Below, piece after piece: positions 36,297 to 43,999 of a stretch of 46,924 nucleotides of DNA. Below the pieces are notes generated by a model. It did not search any database and had not been told where the DNA came from. It saw nothing but the letters and a program-made list of their open reading frames with translations. Source of the DNA: Lachnospiraceae bacterium (lineage in GTDB: Bacteria > Bacillota > Clostridia > Lachnospirales > Lachnospiraceae). The translations under genes and the position numbers were made by a program. The first letter of the stretch is position 1, and each line of letters starts with the position of its first letter. The stretch spans positions 1 through 46,924 of the forward strand of contig JAFYDI010000032.1 in assembly GCA_017544835.1 (NCBI GenBank), in the 5' to 3' direction.

Positions 36297-37145
36297 ATGG
36301 CTAAGTGCGATGTGTGCTTCAGGCAGTGCGAGATAAAAGAAGGCGACGTCGGGTTCTGTGGCGCAAGAACCTGCGTTGACGGCAGGGTCACGGTAGGCAA
36401 CTATGCCAAGATTACATCGGCGGCTTTAGACCCGATAGAGAAAAAACCTCTTAAGATGTTTCATCCCGGCAGGAAGATTTTGTCGGTAGGCTCATACGGC
36501 TGCAACTTAAGGTGTCCGTTCTGCCAGAATAATGAAATATCCTGGGGCGACAGGGTCAAGCTTTATGCCGCAAGCGCGGAGGAATGGTTGCCCGAGGAGA
36601 TTACGGCTAAGGCGTTGGAGCTTAAGGCGGTCGGAAACATTGGAGTTGCTTTTACCTACAATGAGCCGCTGGTGGGCTACGAGTTTGTAAGGGATACGGC
36701 GAGGCTGGTCCGAGAAGCAGGCATGGAAAATGTGCTGGTATCCAACGGCACCGCAAGCGAGCGCGTGTTTGAAGAGATTGCGCCATATATCGATGCTATG
36801 AATATAGATTTGAAGGCCTTTACCGACGGGTTCTACAGGAAGCTTATCGGTGGGGATTTTGAAATGACGAAGCGCTTTATCGAGCGTGCGGTCGAGACTT
36901 GTCATGTGGAACTTACCACGCTTATTATTCCGGGCGAGAATGACAGTGAAGATGAGATGCGTAAACTTAGCGCCTGGGTGGCAGCACTGCAGGAGCGGGC
37001 AGGCAAGGCGATTCCTCTTCATGTAACTAGGTTCTTCCCGCAGTTTAAGATGACTGACAGAGGGCCGACGCCGGTGGAGACGGTTTACAGGCTCGCAGAA
37101 GTGGCGCGTGAGAAGTTAGAGCATGTTTTTGTGGGTAATGTTTAG
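36297..37145 (+). CDS. amrS: AmmeMemoRadiSam system radical SAM enzyme
   Basis: The protein has 282 residues and an ATG after GAGGAGGG. The radical SAM cluster motif CNLRCPFC (Cx3Cx2C) is near residue 66-73. It is preceded by an N-terminal four-Cys region (CDVCFRQCE...GFCGARTC) that could hold an accessory metal or cluster. AFTYNEPLVGYEF and NVLVSNGT are the SAM-binding strands typical of PflA-like and AmrS enzymes. The neighbour encodes Memo and AMMECR1 domains, which with this protein define the AmmeMemoRadiSam system found in bacteria and archaea. The substrate is, to my knowledge, not established. The absence of pyruvate formate-lyase genes here argues against PflA. Confidence 0.92.
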   Translation: MAKCDVCFRQCEIKEGDVGFCGARTCVDGRVTVGNYAKITSAALDPIEKKPLKMFHPGRKILSVGSYGCNLRCPFCQNNEISWGDRVKLYAASAEEWLPEEITAKALELKAVGNIGVAFTYNEPLVGYEFVRDTARLVREAGMENVLVSNGTASERVFEEIAPYIDAMNIDLKAFTDGFYRKLIGGDFEMTKRFIERAVETCHVELTTLIIPGENDSEDEMRKLSAWVAALQERAGKAIPLHVTRFFPQFKMTDRGPTPVETVYRLAEVAREKLEHVFVGNV

Positions 37146-37157
37146 GGAGGTAATACG

Positions 37158-38543
37158 ATGGCTATAGTAGGTGCATTTATGGTTCCTCACCCGCCGATGA
37201 TAGTTCCCGCTATCGGGCGCGGCGGCGAGAAGCAGGTTCAGGCGACAATTGATGCTTACGAGCGTGTGGCGGATATGATAGCGGAGCTTAAGCCCGAGAC
37301 GATTATCATTTCGAGTCCGCATTCTATAATGTATGCGGACTACTTCCACATTTCGCCCGGGCGTGGCGCGAAGGGTTCTTTTGCCGACTTCGGAGTTCCG
37401 TCGGTGGAATTTGAAGAGGAATACGATTTCGAACTTGTGAATCATCTCGCGGATTTGTGCGCAAGCAAGAATTTCCCCGCAGGCACCATGGGCGAAAGAA
37501 AACGCGAACTCGACCACGGCACCATGGTACCCCTGTGGTTTATCGAGAATAAATATAAGGATTTCAAACTTGTTCGGACGGGACTTTCCGGACTCGACTT
37601 TATAAAGCATTACGAATATGGCATGCTCATTAAGCAGACGGTCGAATCCCTTGACAGGCGTGTCGTGTTCGTGGCAAGCGGCGACCTGTCGCACAAGCTT
37701 CAGACTTACGGTCCTTACGGCTTCGCCGAGGAAGGACCGGAGTATGACAAGCGCATTATGGATGTGTGCGGTAACGCGAGATTTAAGGAGCTTTTTGACT
37801 TTGATGAAAACTTCTGCGACAAGGCAGCGGAGTGCGGACATCGTTCCTTCGTCATTATGGCGGGTGCGCTCGACGGAACCGCTGTTGAGGCTACGCAGTA
37901 CTCTCACGAAGATGTCACGGGTGTCGGTTACGGCATATGCTCTTTCATGCCGAAAGGAGTTGACAACGGCAGAAAATTCCTTGATGCCAAGCTTGCAGAC
38001 GAGGAGCACGAACTCCGGGTGAAACGTGACAAATCCGACGCCTATGTCAGACTTGCGAGAGCTTCCGTTGAGTATTTTGTGAACAATCAGACTCAGATGG
38101 CGACACCTGCAGATGTTCCGGCAGAAATCACCGGCACCCGCGCGGGCGCCTTCGTATCCATTCATAAATTCGGCAAGTTACGTGGCTGTATCGGTACCAT
38201 CGCGGCCACACGCAAGAATCTTGCCGAAGAAATCATCAAGAACGCAGTAAGCGCATCTTCCGAAGACCCGCGCTTTGCGCCCATCGAGCCCGACGAACTT
38301 AAGTGGCTCGACATTACAGTAGATGTCCTTGGCGAGGCAGAGCGCATTGACTCCAAAGACGCCCTCGATGTCAAACGTTATGGCGTCATCGTTGAAAGCG
38401 GCTATAAGCGAGGCCTTCTTTTGCCTGACTTGGACGGTGTGGACACCGTCGATGAGCAGATATCCATCGCCTGCCGCAAGGCCGGCATTCCCGAGGGCAG
38501 TAACATCGACCTGTACCGCTTTGAGGTGGTCAGACACTACTAG
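37158..38543 (+). CDS. AmmeMemoRadiSam protein: Memo/LigB-like domain fused to AMMECR1
   Basis: The protein has 461 residues and an ATG after GGGAGG, 12 bases after amrS. Residues about 1-270 are a Memo/class III extradiol dioxygenase-like domain with possible metal-binding His in VPHPPM, SSPHSI, SGDLSH and ECGHRS. Residues about 290-461 are an AMMECR1 domain with its hallmark LRGCIGT. In many genomes the two are separate genes (amrB and amrA); here they are one chain. They probably work with the radical SAM enzyme on one substrate. The chemistry is unknown; LigB-like folds can act as non-redox metal proteins, as human MEMO1 does. Confidence 0.92.
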   Translation: MAIVGAFMVPHPPMIVPAIGRGGEKQVQATIDAYERVADMIAELKPETIIISSPHSIMYADYFHISPGRGAKGSFADFGVPSVEFEEEYDFELVNHLADLCASKNFPAGTMGERKRELDHGTMVPLWFIENKYKDFKLVRTGLSGLDFIKHYEYGMLIKQTVESLDRRVVFVASGDLSHKLQTYGPYGFAEEGPEYDKRIMDVCGNARFKELFDFDENFCDKAAECGHRSFVIMAGALDGTAVEATQYSHEDVTGVGYGICSFMPKGVDNGRKFLDAKLADEEHELRVKRDKSDAYVRLARASVEYFVNNQTQMATPADVPAEITGTRAGAFVSIHKFGKLRGCIGTIAATRKNLAEEIIKNAVSASSEDPRFAPIEPDELKWLDITVDVLGEAERIDSKDALDVKRYGVIVESGYKRGLLLPDLDGVDTVDEQISIACRKAGIPEGSNIDLYRFEVVRHY

Positions 38544-38556
38544 CAAGTGCCTTTTT

Positions 38557-38586
38557 CGCAACTTAGACATGCCACGACGCAACTTA
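38557..38586 (+). promoter_or_regulatory. LytTR-type direct-repeat operator
   Basis: CGCAACTTA occurs at 38557-38565 and again at 38578-38586, exactly 21 bp apart (two helical turns), and both copies are followed by ACATG. It lies 12 bp before a -35. LytTR regulators bind such direct repeats, and a LytTR gene lies in the operon that follows. Confidence 0.6.
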
Positions 38587-38598
38587 ATACATGACCTA

Positions 38599-38627
38599 TT
38601 GAACATAAGCTCCTTTGCCTGTATCGT
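38599..38627 (+). promoter_or_regulatory. Promoter of the LytTR cassette
   Basis: TTGAAC and TATCGT are separated by 17 bp, with the direct-repeat operator just upstream. The imperfect -10 suits an activated promoter. Confidence 0.5.
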
Positions 38628-38655
38628 GTGTTTATCGACAGAGACAAAGGAGCTT
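38607..38655 (+). promoter_or_regulatory. Hairpin covering the ribosome-binding site of the next gene
   Basis: AAGCTCCTTTG (38607-38617) pairs perfectly with CAAAGGAGCTT (38645-38655), which contains the AAAGGAG ribosome-binding site for the ATG at 38661. The left arm lies within the promoter at 38599-38627, so transcripts from it (start near 38634) would lack the arm, while read-through from the amr genes would be silenced. It could also be a weak terminator for the amr operon. Confidence 0.6.
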
Positions 38656-38660
38656 TAATC

Positions 38661-39341
38661 ATGAAAACAAGAGCAAAAGAAGGATTCAAATTTTTATCAT
38701 ACGGACTTGAGGCATTCGCGGTAATCGGCATAGAATTGCTGATTGGTTACGTAATCGAGGCCAACATTTATCATAAAGGGTTTAGCGAGTATAACACTTG
38801 GCAGAGCATTCTTCACTGGGTACTCACCTGCACATTCTGGGGCATCGGCGCATATCTAGTTGTTCAGGATTGCAAGAAGCATTCAGACCTTGACTTAATT
38901 GCAAACGTCAAAAAGACCGGACTTTTCGGCTCAAACATCAAGGTATGGCAGTGGATTCTGATAGTAATCGGTGTGGTTATCTGCCTCATAAGCACTTGGA
39001 TTGACTGGAACGGCAGCAAGGTTCTTACGGAGTGGAATAAGAGAGGACCCCTTCTTTTTACATTCCAGTACATTTATTATCTGTTTGAAGTTTTGCTGGT
39101 TTTGCTTATAATTATTTTCGGACAGACTGCATTTGAAAAATGGTTTAACAACAACAAAATCCCCTTCGGTGGCATTCTTGTGGGCCTTACCTGGGGACTC
39201 GGTCACTGGTTTACAAAGGGTTCTTTGGGAACAGGACTTTACACCGCAGTGGGCGGTTTCGTGTTCGGAAGCGTATATCTTCTTACCAACCGAAATGTTA
39301 AGCTTTCATACATTCTGTTATGCATAATGTTTATTCTTTAA
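38661..39341 (+). CDS. Multipass membrane protein, CPBP-like C-terminal part
   Basis: The protein has 226 residues. The ATG at 38661 follows AAAGGAG at 9 bases. About six hydrophobic segments are seen. The C-terminal half contains FGGILVGLTWGLGHWFTKG, which resembles the second conserved motif (His-containing) of the CPBP/CAAX protease family. The usual first motif (EExxxR) is not clear, so catalytic activity is doubtful. It is followed at 12 bases by the LytTR and DUF3021 genes, making a three-gene cassette that probably answers to its own regulator. I cannot assign a function. Confidence 0.7.
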   Translation: MKTRAKEGFKFLSYGLEAFAVIGIELLIGYVIEANIYHKGFSEYNTWQSILHWVLTCTFWGIGAYLVVQDCKKHSDLDLIANVKKTGLFGSNIKVWQWILIVIGVVICLISTWIDWNGSKVLTEWNKRGPLLFTFQYIYYLFEVLLVLLIIIFGQTAFEKWFNNNKIPFGGILVGLTWGLGHWFTKGSLGTGLYTAVGGFVFGSVYLLTNRNVKLSYILLCIMFIL

Positions 39342-39353
39342 TACGGAGCTTAA

Positions 39354-39812
39354 ATGAAACTTATCAAGACCAAGGATGAATCGCTTAAAGAAAACTTCCT
39401 GGAACTTCATTACAACATAATAGATGCGGAGACAACAGCGGTTTTGAATCGTCTGAAATCTTCTTTTGGCTACATCGAGGGCACAATTGGCGAGAGAAAG
39501 ACCACGGTAGCCCTTTCGGATATATTCTACTTTGAAACCGTGGACCGTAAGACTTTCGCATACACCGACGAGGCCTGCGTAGAGGTGAGAGAAGCCCTTC
39601 GCGATATAATTGACAATCACGCGGAGGCAGGCTTTATCAGAGTCAGCAAGTCATGCGTAGTCAATATTTACAAGGTCAAGAAGCTTGAAGGTGACATGAA
39701 CATGCGTGTCATAATTTACCTTAAGAATGACGAAAAGCTTATTATGAACAGAAGCTACAGAGACGAATTCTACGAAGCGCTTAAGAAGCTTCAGGGAGGC
39801 AGTGGCCGATGA
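39354..39812 (+). CDS. LytTR family DNA-binding regulator
   Basis: The protein has 152 residues with no receiver domain. The N-terminal 55 residues are a small unassigned region. The C-terminal LytTR domain shows VALSDIFYFETVDRKTFAY, then a helix (EVREALRDIIDN), FIRVSKSCVVNIYKVKKL and MNRSYRDEF, as in the family. Stand-alone LytTR proteins next to DUF3021 membrane proteins are a known pairing in Firmicutes, where the membrane partner is thought to restrain the regulator. The DUF3021 gene overlaps its stop by 4 bases. The 21-bp repeat at 38557-38586 is the likely binding site, implying autoregulation. Confidence 0.93.
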   Translation: MKLIKTKDESLKENFLELHYNIIDAETTAVLNRLKSSFGYIEGTIGERKTTVALSDIFYFETVDRKTFAYTDEACVEVREALRDIIDNHAEAGFIRVSKSCVVNIYKVKKLEGDMNMRVIIYLKNDEKLIMNRSYRDEFYEALKKLQGGSGR

Positions 39813-40225
39813 AACTTATTACAAAACACAATTTCTTTTACATCGTATGCGTAAGCTTTACACTTATAACCACGGGCAAGCTTTTACTGGAAAAAATTGA
39901 TGGCTTTACCGACCGATATTACAGCGAGAACATATTCACTATTCTTGTTATCTCAATCCTCGGAACGCTGGTGCTTGCAACGCATTACTACTTGAGGCGG
40001 TTCCCGTTCATACCGGTATTCATAGGTCAGTACCTTGTTACCATCGGCATCGTGTGTCTCGCCATCTGGATCGGGCAGAAATTCACCGACTTCGCACCGT
40101 CTGCATACAAGGACATGATTATTTCGGTAACAATTCCTTTTGTAATAGGAGCGATAGTCTATTATGTCGCTTTCTTTCGCGAGATTAAAAAGGCCAATAA
40201 ACTTCTTGAAAATATGAATCACTAA
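39809..40225 (+). CDS. DUF3021 family membrane protein
   Basis: The protein has 138 residues and four membrane segments (about 8-26, 40-60, 72-92 and 102-122) with a short charged C-terminal tail. Size, topology and coupling to a LytTR gene (ATGA overlap) fit DUF3021. It probably acts as the membrane-bound inhibitor or signal receiver for the LytTR regulator. The signal is unknown. A strong terminator follows directly. Confidence 0.85.
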   Translation: MKLITKHNFFYIVCVSFTLITTGKLLLEKIDGFTDRYYSENIFTILVISILGTLVLATHYYLRRFPFIPVFIGQYLVTIGIVCLAIWIGQKFTDFAPSAYKDMIISVTIPFVIGAIVYYVAFFREIKKANKLLENMNH

Positions 40226-40230
40226 TTTAC

Positions 40231-40258
40231 GCCACGGCTGGTACCGTGGCTTTTTTAT
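40231..40258 (+). terminator. Terminator of the LytTR cassette
   Basis: GCCACGG pairs with CCGTGGC over six bases, followed by TTTTTT. Confidence 0.92.
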
Positions 40259-40430
40259 TGGTATCGAGGTATCGTTTTTGAATGCCTGAAGTGGCGTGAT
40301 TTCGTAGATTTGTCCCAAACAGCATACTTTTTCCGTATAGGAATAAATTGGCATCAAGAAAGGCGGAGGGGCGCGAAAAGCAAGGGGCAGGCAAGTCAAT
40401 AGGGCAATTTGGGGGTGTTTGTCCATGGAC

Positions 40431-40459
40431 TTGAGTATATACAAGGGGTATGCTATAAT
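40431..40459 (+). promoter_or_regulatory. Strong promoter of the acyltransferase-GT8 operon
   Basis: TTGAGT and TATAAT are separated by 17 bp, the latter within TATGCTATAATGGG. Transcription should begin near 40466, at the ATG of the first gene. Confidence 0.8.
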
Positions 40460-40466
40460 GGGCGGG

Positions 40467-41273
40467 ATGGAAAACGATATTAATACTACGACATGTAGAG
40501 TTGTATACTACGAAGACGAATTGAATGATGAATTCTCCGAGGCACAGATTAAAGCACGCGTCATTGATGAAAGCTATGATTACGACGGCGGAGTGTTGAG
40601 AAAGCTTGGAAGAGTTTTCTTTTACTATATGCTGGTGAGACCGGGTGCAGCAATCTTCTTAAAGCTTAAATACAATCATAAGATTGTGGGCAAGGAGAAG
40701 ATAAAGCCTTACAGGAAGACAGGGTATTTCCTCTACGGCAATCATACCAATCCTGTGGCGGATGCGTATATTCCCAGCATGATTGCTAAGCCTAAGGGAG
40801 TGTATGTGATAGTGCATCCCGCCAATGTGTCGATTCCGGTGCTTGGAAAGATTAATCCGAGCTTGGGTGCGATACCGCTTCCCGATACCAAGGGGGCGCT
40901 TAGGGGATTTGAGCAGGCGGTTAAGAAAGCGATTGATAAGACGGCTTGCGTGGCAATTTACCCGGAGGCACATATCTGGCCGTATTGCACATGGATTCGA
41001 AACTTCAGGGATGCGTCATTTAGGTATCCCGTGAAGACCGGCAAGCCTGTGTTCTGCTTTACGAACACATATCAGGAGAAGAAGGGCAGGAATCCACAGA
41101 TAGTGACTTATGTGGAGGGACCTTTCTTTGTCAATGAAGAGCTTCCGACCAAAGACAGGAAGAAAGATTTGCGCGACCGCGTATATGAAGCTATGTGCAA
41201 GAATGCCGAGCATAACACGGTCACACTTGTAGAATATATTAAGCGCGATGAAACAGGAGCGCAGGGGGAATAG
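40467..41273 (+). CDS. PlsC-like acyltransferase
   Basis: The protein has 268 residues if read from the ATG at 40467, chosen because the promoter places the mRNA start there. In-frame ATGs at 40425 and 40458 would need an upstream promoter; the one at 40425 has GGGGG before it. The 1-acylglycerol-3-phosphate acyltransferase fold is recognisable from GNHTNPVADAYIPS, VYVIVHP and the YPEAHIWPY block that replaces the usual PEGTRS. The catalytic motif reads His-x5-Asp here, not the usual His-x4-Asp. It should transfer an acyl chain to a lysolipid or glycolipid at the membrane. The gene leads an operon with two GT8 genes. Confidence 0.82.
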   Translation: MENDINTTTCRVVYYEDELNDEFSEAQIKARVIDESYDYDGGVLRKLGRVFFYYMLVRPGAAIFLKLKYNHKIVGKEKIKPYRKTGYFLYGNHTNPVADAYIPSMIAKPKGVYVIVHPANVSIPVLGKINPSLGAIPLPDTKGALRGFEQAVKKAIDKTACVAIYPEAHIWPYCTWIRNFRDASFRYPVKTGKPVFCFTNTYQEKKGRNPQIVTYVEGPFFVNEELPTKDRKKDLRDRVYEAMCKNAEHNTVTLVEYIKRDETGAQGE

Positions 41274-41276
41274 TAC

Positions 41277-42128
41277 ATGAATTTACTCTTTTCGGGTAAT
41301 GACTATGTTTTTGACGGAATCATGACGTGTCTTCTGTCGATATTTAAGAGGACTAAGTCGACGGAGCCGTTTAATGCATATGTCCTTACCATGGATGTGT
41401 CTCATCTAAAGCCGGCGTATGTGCCGATAAGCGATGAGAAGATAGCGTTTCTTGACGGGGTGGCGAAGGGTTACAATCCCGACAACAGAATAATTAAGAT
41501 TGATGTTACAGACATATACATGCGCGAGTTCGCGGCCTGCCCCAATGAGCAGTGCTATTGCTCGCCTTATACGCTCTTAAGACTTTTTATAGACATGATT
41601 CCCGAGATTCCGGACAAGATTCTGTATCTTGACGCAGATATCATGTTTAACAGAGAAATCGAGCTTTTGTACGACATCGACATTACGGGGTACGAGTATG
41701 CTGCGGCGCGTGACCATTACGGTAAGTACCTTACGCATCCGAACTCGATTAATGCCGGCGTACTCCTTTTTAACATGGATGAGTGCAGGAAAACGGGGCT
41801 TTTTGAGAAGGCTCGCAACCTGATTAAGACCAAGAAACTTATATTTGCCGACCAGAGCGCGATTTTCAGGAGCACCACCCGTAAGAAGATGCTTCCGCAG
41901 CGCTTTAACGATCAGAAATTCCTGCATAAGCACACGGTGGTAAGGCACTTCTCCAAGCGTCTGTTCTGGCTGCCGTATCCACATACGGACAATATCAAGC
42001 AATGGCACGTGACCAAGGTCCACAAGGTGTTCGGTTACGATGCTTTTGACGACAGTCTGTATGAATATATTTACCTTAGGAGAAAGTATGAAACTGAAAG
42101 GGAACTTGAATCTGCTAAAGAGAAGTAG
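41277..42128 (+). CDS. Glycosyltransferase family 8 protein
   Basis: The protein has 283 residues; the ATG lies 3 bases after the acyltransferase stop, with GGGGGAA before it. GT8 features: N-terminal NDYVFDGIMTCLLSIF, YTLLRLFIDMIPEIPDKILYLDADI with the DxD metal motif, SINAGVLLFNMDECR, and ADQSA. The C-terminal HVTKVHK is less like the usual HxxGxxKPW. GT8 enzymes use UDP-glucose, UDP-galactose or related donors and retain the anomeric configuration. No membrane span. The acceptor is probably a lipid or surface glycan, given the acyltransferase neighbours (inference). The last 41 bases overlap the next gene. Confidence 0.9.
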   Translation: MNLLFSGNDYVFDGIMTCLLSIFKRTKSTEPFNAYVLTMDVSHLKPAYVPISDEKIAFLDGVAKGYNPDNRIIKIDVTDIYMREFAACPNEQCYCSPYTLLRLFIDMIPEIPDKILYLDADIMFNREIELLYDIDITGYEYAAARDHYGKYLTHPNSINAGVLLFNMDECRKTGLFEKARNLIKTKKLIFADQSAIFRSTTRKKMLPQRFNDQKFLHKHTVVRHFSKRLFWLPYPHTDNIKQWHVTKVHKVFGYDAFDDSLYEYIYLRRKYETERELESAKEK

Positions 42129-43884
42129 GGTTGTGCCCGTTTTCTTTGCGGCAGATGACAAATACATTCGATTCATGGCTGTGACCATGCAGTCGCTTAT
42201 AGCCAACACTTCCAGGAAATACCGTTACGAATTGTACGTTCTTAACACAGACATCTCTGAAGAGAGCAAGACCAAGTTAAGACGCTTAGAGACCATCAAC
42301 TGCAAGATTTTCTTCGTAGACGTATCCAAGGAACTTGCCAAGATTGAAAAGAAAATCACGCTCAGAGATTACTACTCATCGACGACTTATTATCGCCTTT
42401 TTATCTCCGAGATGTTTCCGCAATTTAAAAAGGTGTTATACCTCGACAGCGATACAATTGTCAAAGAAGACATTGCGAAGCTTTACAGCTACCAGCTCGG
42501 CAACAACTATATCGGCGGCGTGCGCGACCAGATTGTGGCGCAGACCGATGTGTACGGCGACTATGTAGAGAAGGTTCTCGGAATCTCCCGCGGCGCTTAT
42601 TTCAACGCCGGCGTGGTGCTTCTTAACTGCGAGGCCTTCAGAAGCAGCCACATGCTCAAGCAATTCGTGAAGCTTCTTAACAACTACAATTTCGTGGTGG
42701 CTCAGGATCAGGATTACTTAAACATCCTCTGCAAGGACAAGGTTCTCTGGCTCGATCCCCGCTGGAATGTTCAGATGGGCGGCACCGCTCCCTGCAAGGA
42801 AGAAGACGCCAAGCTCATCCACTATAACCTCGCGCTCAAGCCCTGGCATTATTCGGACTGCAAGATGGGTGACTCCTTCTGGCACTATGCCAAAGAAACC
42901 GAGTTCTACGGCGAACTCTTCTCCATTCAGCGTAAGTTTAGTGACGAGGACCGCGAACGCGACATTTATTACGGCGAGCACCTTGAAGAGCTTGCTTTGT
43001 CCGAGATAAGCAATACCATGAATTACAACAATCTCTACGGTGACGGCGGCCCGATTAAACTTACCCGCGCAGAGATTTTAAGACGCGCCGAAGCTTTGGA
43101 GAAGCAGGGAATCTTCGACAAAGACGTCCTCGACGACCCGCCCGGACGCGAGCTTAAGCCCACGGAAATCGACTACATGCGGCATACCATCAATGCCAGA
43201 CTTCGTGCCCGCTACGCTTTCCGCCTCGCAAGATGGTTCGTGGATTACCTCATGCTTCGCAAGCAGTTTGTCATTAAAGAAGTCAAGGGCATCGAGAACC
43301 TTAGAAACCTTGACACGGGCGCCGTCATCACCTGCAACCACATAAATCCTTTTGACAGCTTTGCGGTTCAGTTAATGTATGACAAAGCCGGCAAAAGAAA
43401 GAAACTCTTTCGCGTAATAAGCGAAGCCAACTATACCGCTTTTCCCGGGTTCTACGGATTTTTGATGCGTAACTGTAACACCCTTCCCTTAAGCTCCAAC
43501 CGCGCCACCATGATTAAGTTCATGCACGCAATTAAGGCAATCCTTATGAAGAAGCACTACATCCTCGTATATCCCGAACAGAGCATGTGGTGGAACTACA
43601 AGAAGCCGAAGCCTTTAAAGCGCGGCGCTTTCGTATTTGCGGCTGACAATAACGTGCCGGTTCTTCCCTGCTTTATCACCATGGAAGACACCGAGGTCTG
43701 CGACGGTGAAGGCTATCCCGTACAGGCTTACACCATTCACGTTGAGAGACCGATTTACCCTTCCAAGAATCGTTCAAGGAACGAGAACATCAATTATATG
43801 ATGCAGAGAAATTTTGAAGTCTGGAAGGACGTATACGAAACCACTTACGGGATACCGCTTAAGTATACATGTGAAGAAGATTAA
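42088..43884 (+). CDS. Fusion of GT8 glycosyltransferase and PlsC-like acyltransferase
   Basis: The protein has 598 residues; the ATG at 42088 follows TTAGGAGAAAG and lies inside the preceding gene in another frame. Residues about 10-285 are a complete GT8 domain: PVFFAADDKYIRFMAVTMQS, KKVLYLDSDTIVKEDI with DxD, YFNAGVVLLNC and HYNLALKPWHY. A linker of about 100 residues follows. Residues about 385-598 are a PlsC-like domain with canonical His-x4-Asp (CNHINPFDSF) and YPEQSMWW instead of PEGTRS. No membrane segment is obvious. Fusion of sugar transfer and acyl transfer in one chain points to an acylated glycolipid or glycerolipid product. Both halves keep their active-site residues. Confidence 0.9.
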   Translation: MKLKGNLNLLKRSRVVPVFFAADDKYIRFMAVTMQSLIANTSRKYRYELYVLNTDISEESKTKLRRLETINCKIFFVDVSKELAKIEKKITLRDYYSSTTYYRLFISEMFPQFKKVLYLDSDTIVKEDIAKLYSYQLGNNYIGGVRDQIVAQTDVYGDYVEKVLGISRGAYFNAGVVLLNCEAFRSSHMLKQFVKLLNNYNFVVAQDQDYLNILCKDKVLWLDPRWNVQMGGTAPCKEEDAKLIHYNLALKPWHYSDCKMGDSFWHYAKETEFYGELFSIQRKFSDEDRERDIYYGEHLEELALSEISNTMNYNNLYGDGGPIKLTRAEILRRAEALEKQGIFDKDVLDDPPGRELKPTEIDYMRHTINARLRARYAFRLARWFVDYLMLRKQFVIKEVKGIENLRNLDTGAVITCNHINPFDSFAVQLMYDKAGKRKKLFRVISEANYTAFPGFYGFLMRNCNTLPLSSNRATMIKFMHAIKAILMKKHYILVYPEQSMWWNYKKPKPLKRGAFVFAADNNVPVLPCFITMEDTEVCDGEGYPVQAYTIHVERPIYPSKNRSRNENINYMMQRNFEVWKDVYETTYGIPLKYTCEED

Positions 43885-43888
43885 CAAT

Positions 43889-43926
43889 AAGTGCAGTCAT
43901 TCGTTGTGAGTGGCTGCACTTTCTTT
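43889..43926 (+). terminator. Terminator of the acyltransferase-GT8 operon
   Basis: AAGTGCAGTCA pairs with TGGCTGCACTT (one G-U), followed by TCTTT. Confidence 0.85.
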
Positions 43927-43954
43927 GGCGGCTAAAAACCTTAAAAATTCGGTG

Positions 43955-43985
43955 TTTCTATTAAATTAAAATAAAATAATAGAAA
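43955..43985. promoter_or_regulatory. Inverted repeat TTTCTATTA / TAATAGAAA upstream of tig
   Basis: A perfect 9-bp inverted repeat with a 13-bp A-rich spacer ends about 17 bp before the -10 of tig. It may be an operator overlapping the -35 region. Confidence 0.45.
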
Positions 43986-43999
43986 TACTTGACTCACTA

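Noticed and set aside
36297..37145. Pyruvate formate-lyase activating enzyme
   Set aside because: The radical SAM core is similar, but the N-terminal Cys-rich region and the adjacent Memo-AMMECR1 gene identify AmrS; no glycyl radical enzyme gene lies nearby.
37116..38165. Long open frame (349 codons) on the minus strand
   Set aside because: It lies opposite the Memo-AMMECR1 gene, has no ribosome-binding site, an odd composition rich in His, Arg and Cys, and no domain. It is a shadow of the codon bias of the real gene.
40320..40360. Short inverted repeat TTCC-GTATA-GGAA in the gap before the acyltransferase operon
   Set aside because: Arms of four bases are too short to rank above chance; nothing else was recognised in 40259-40430.
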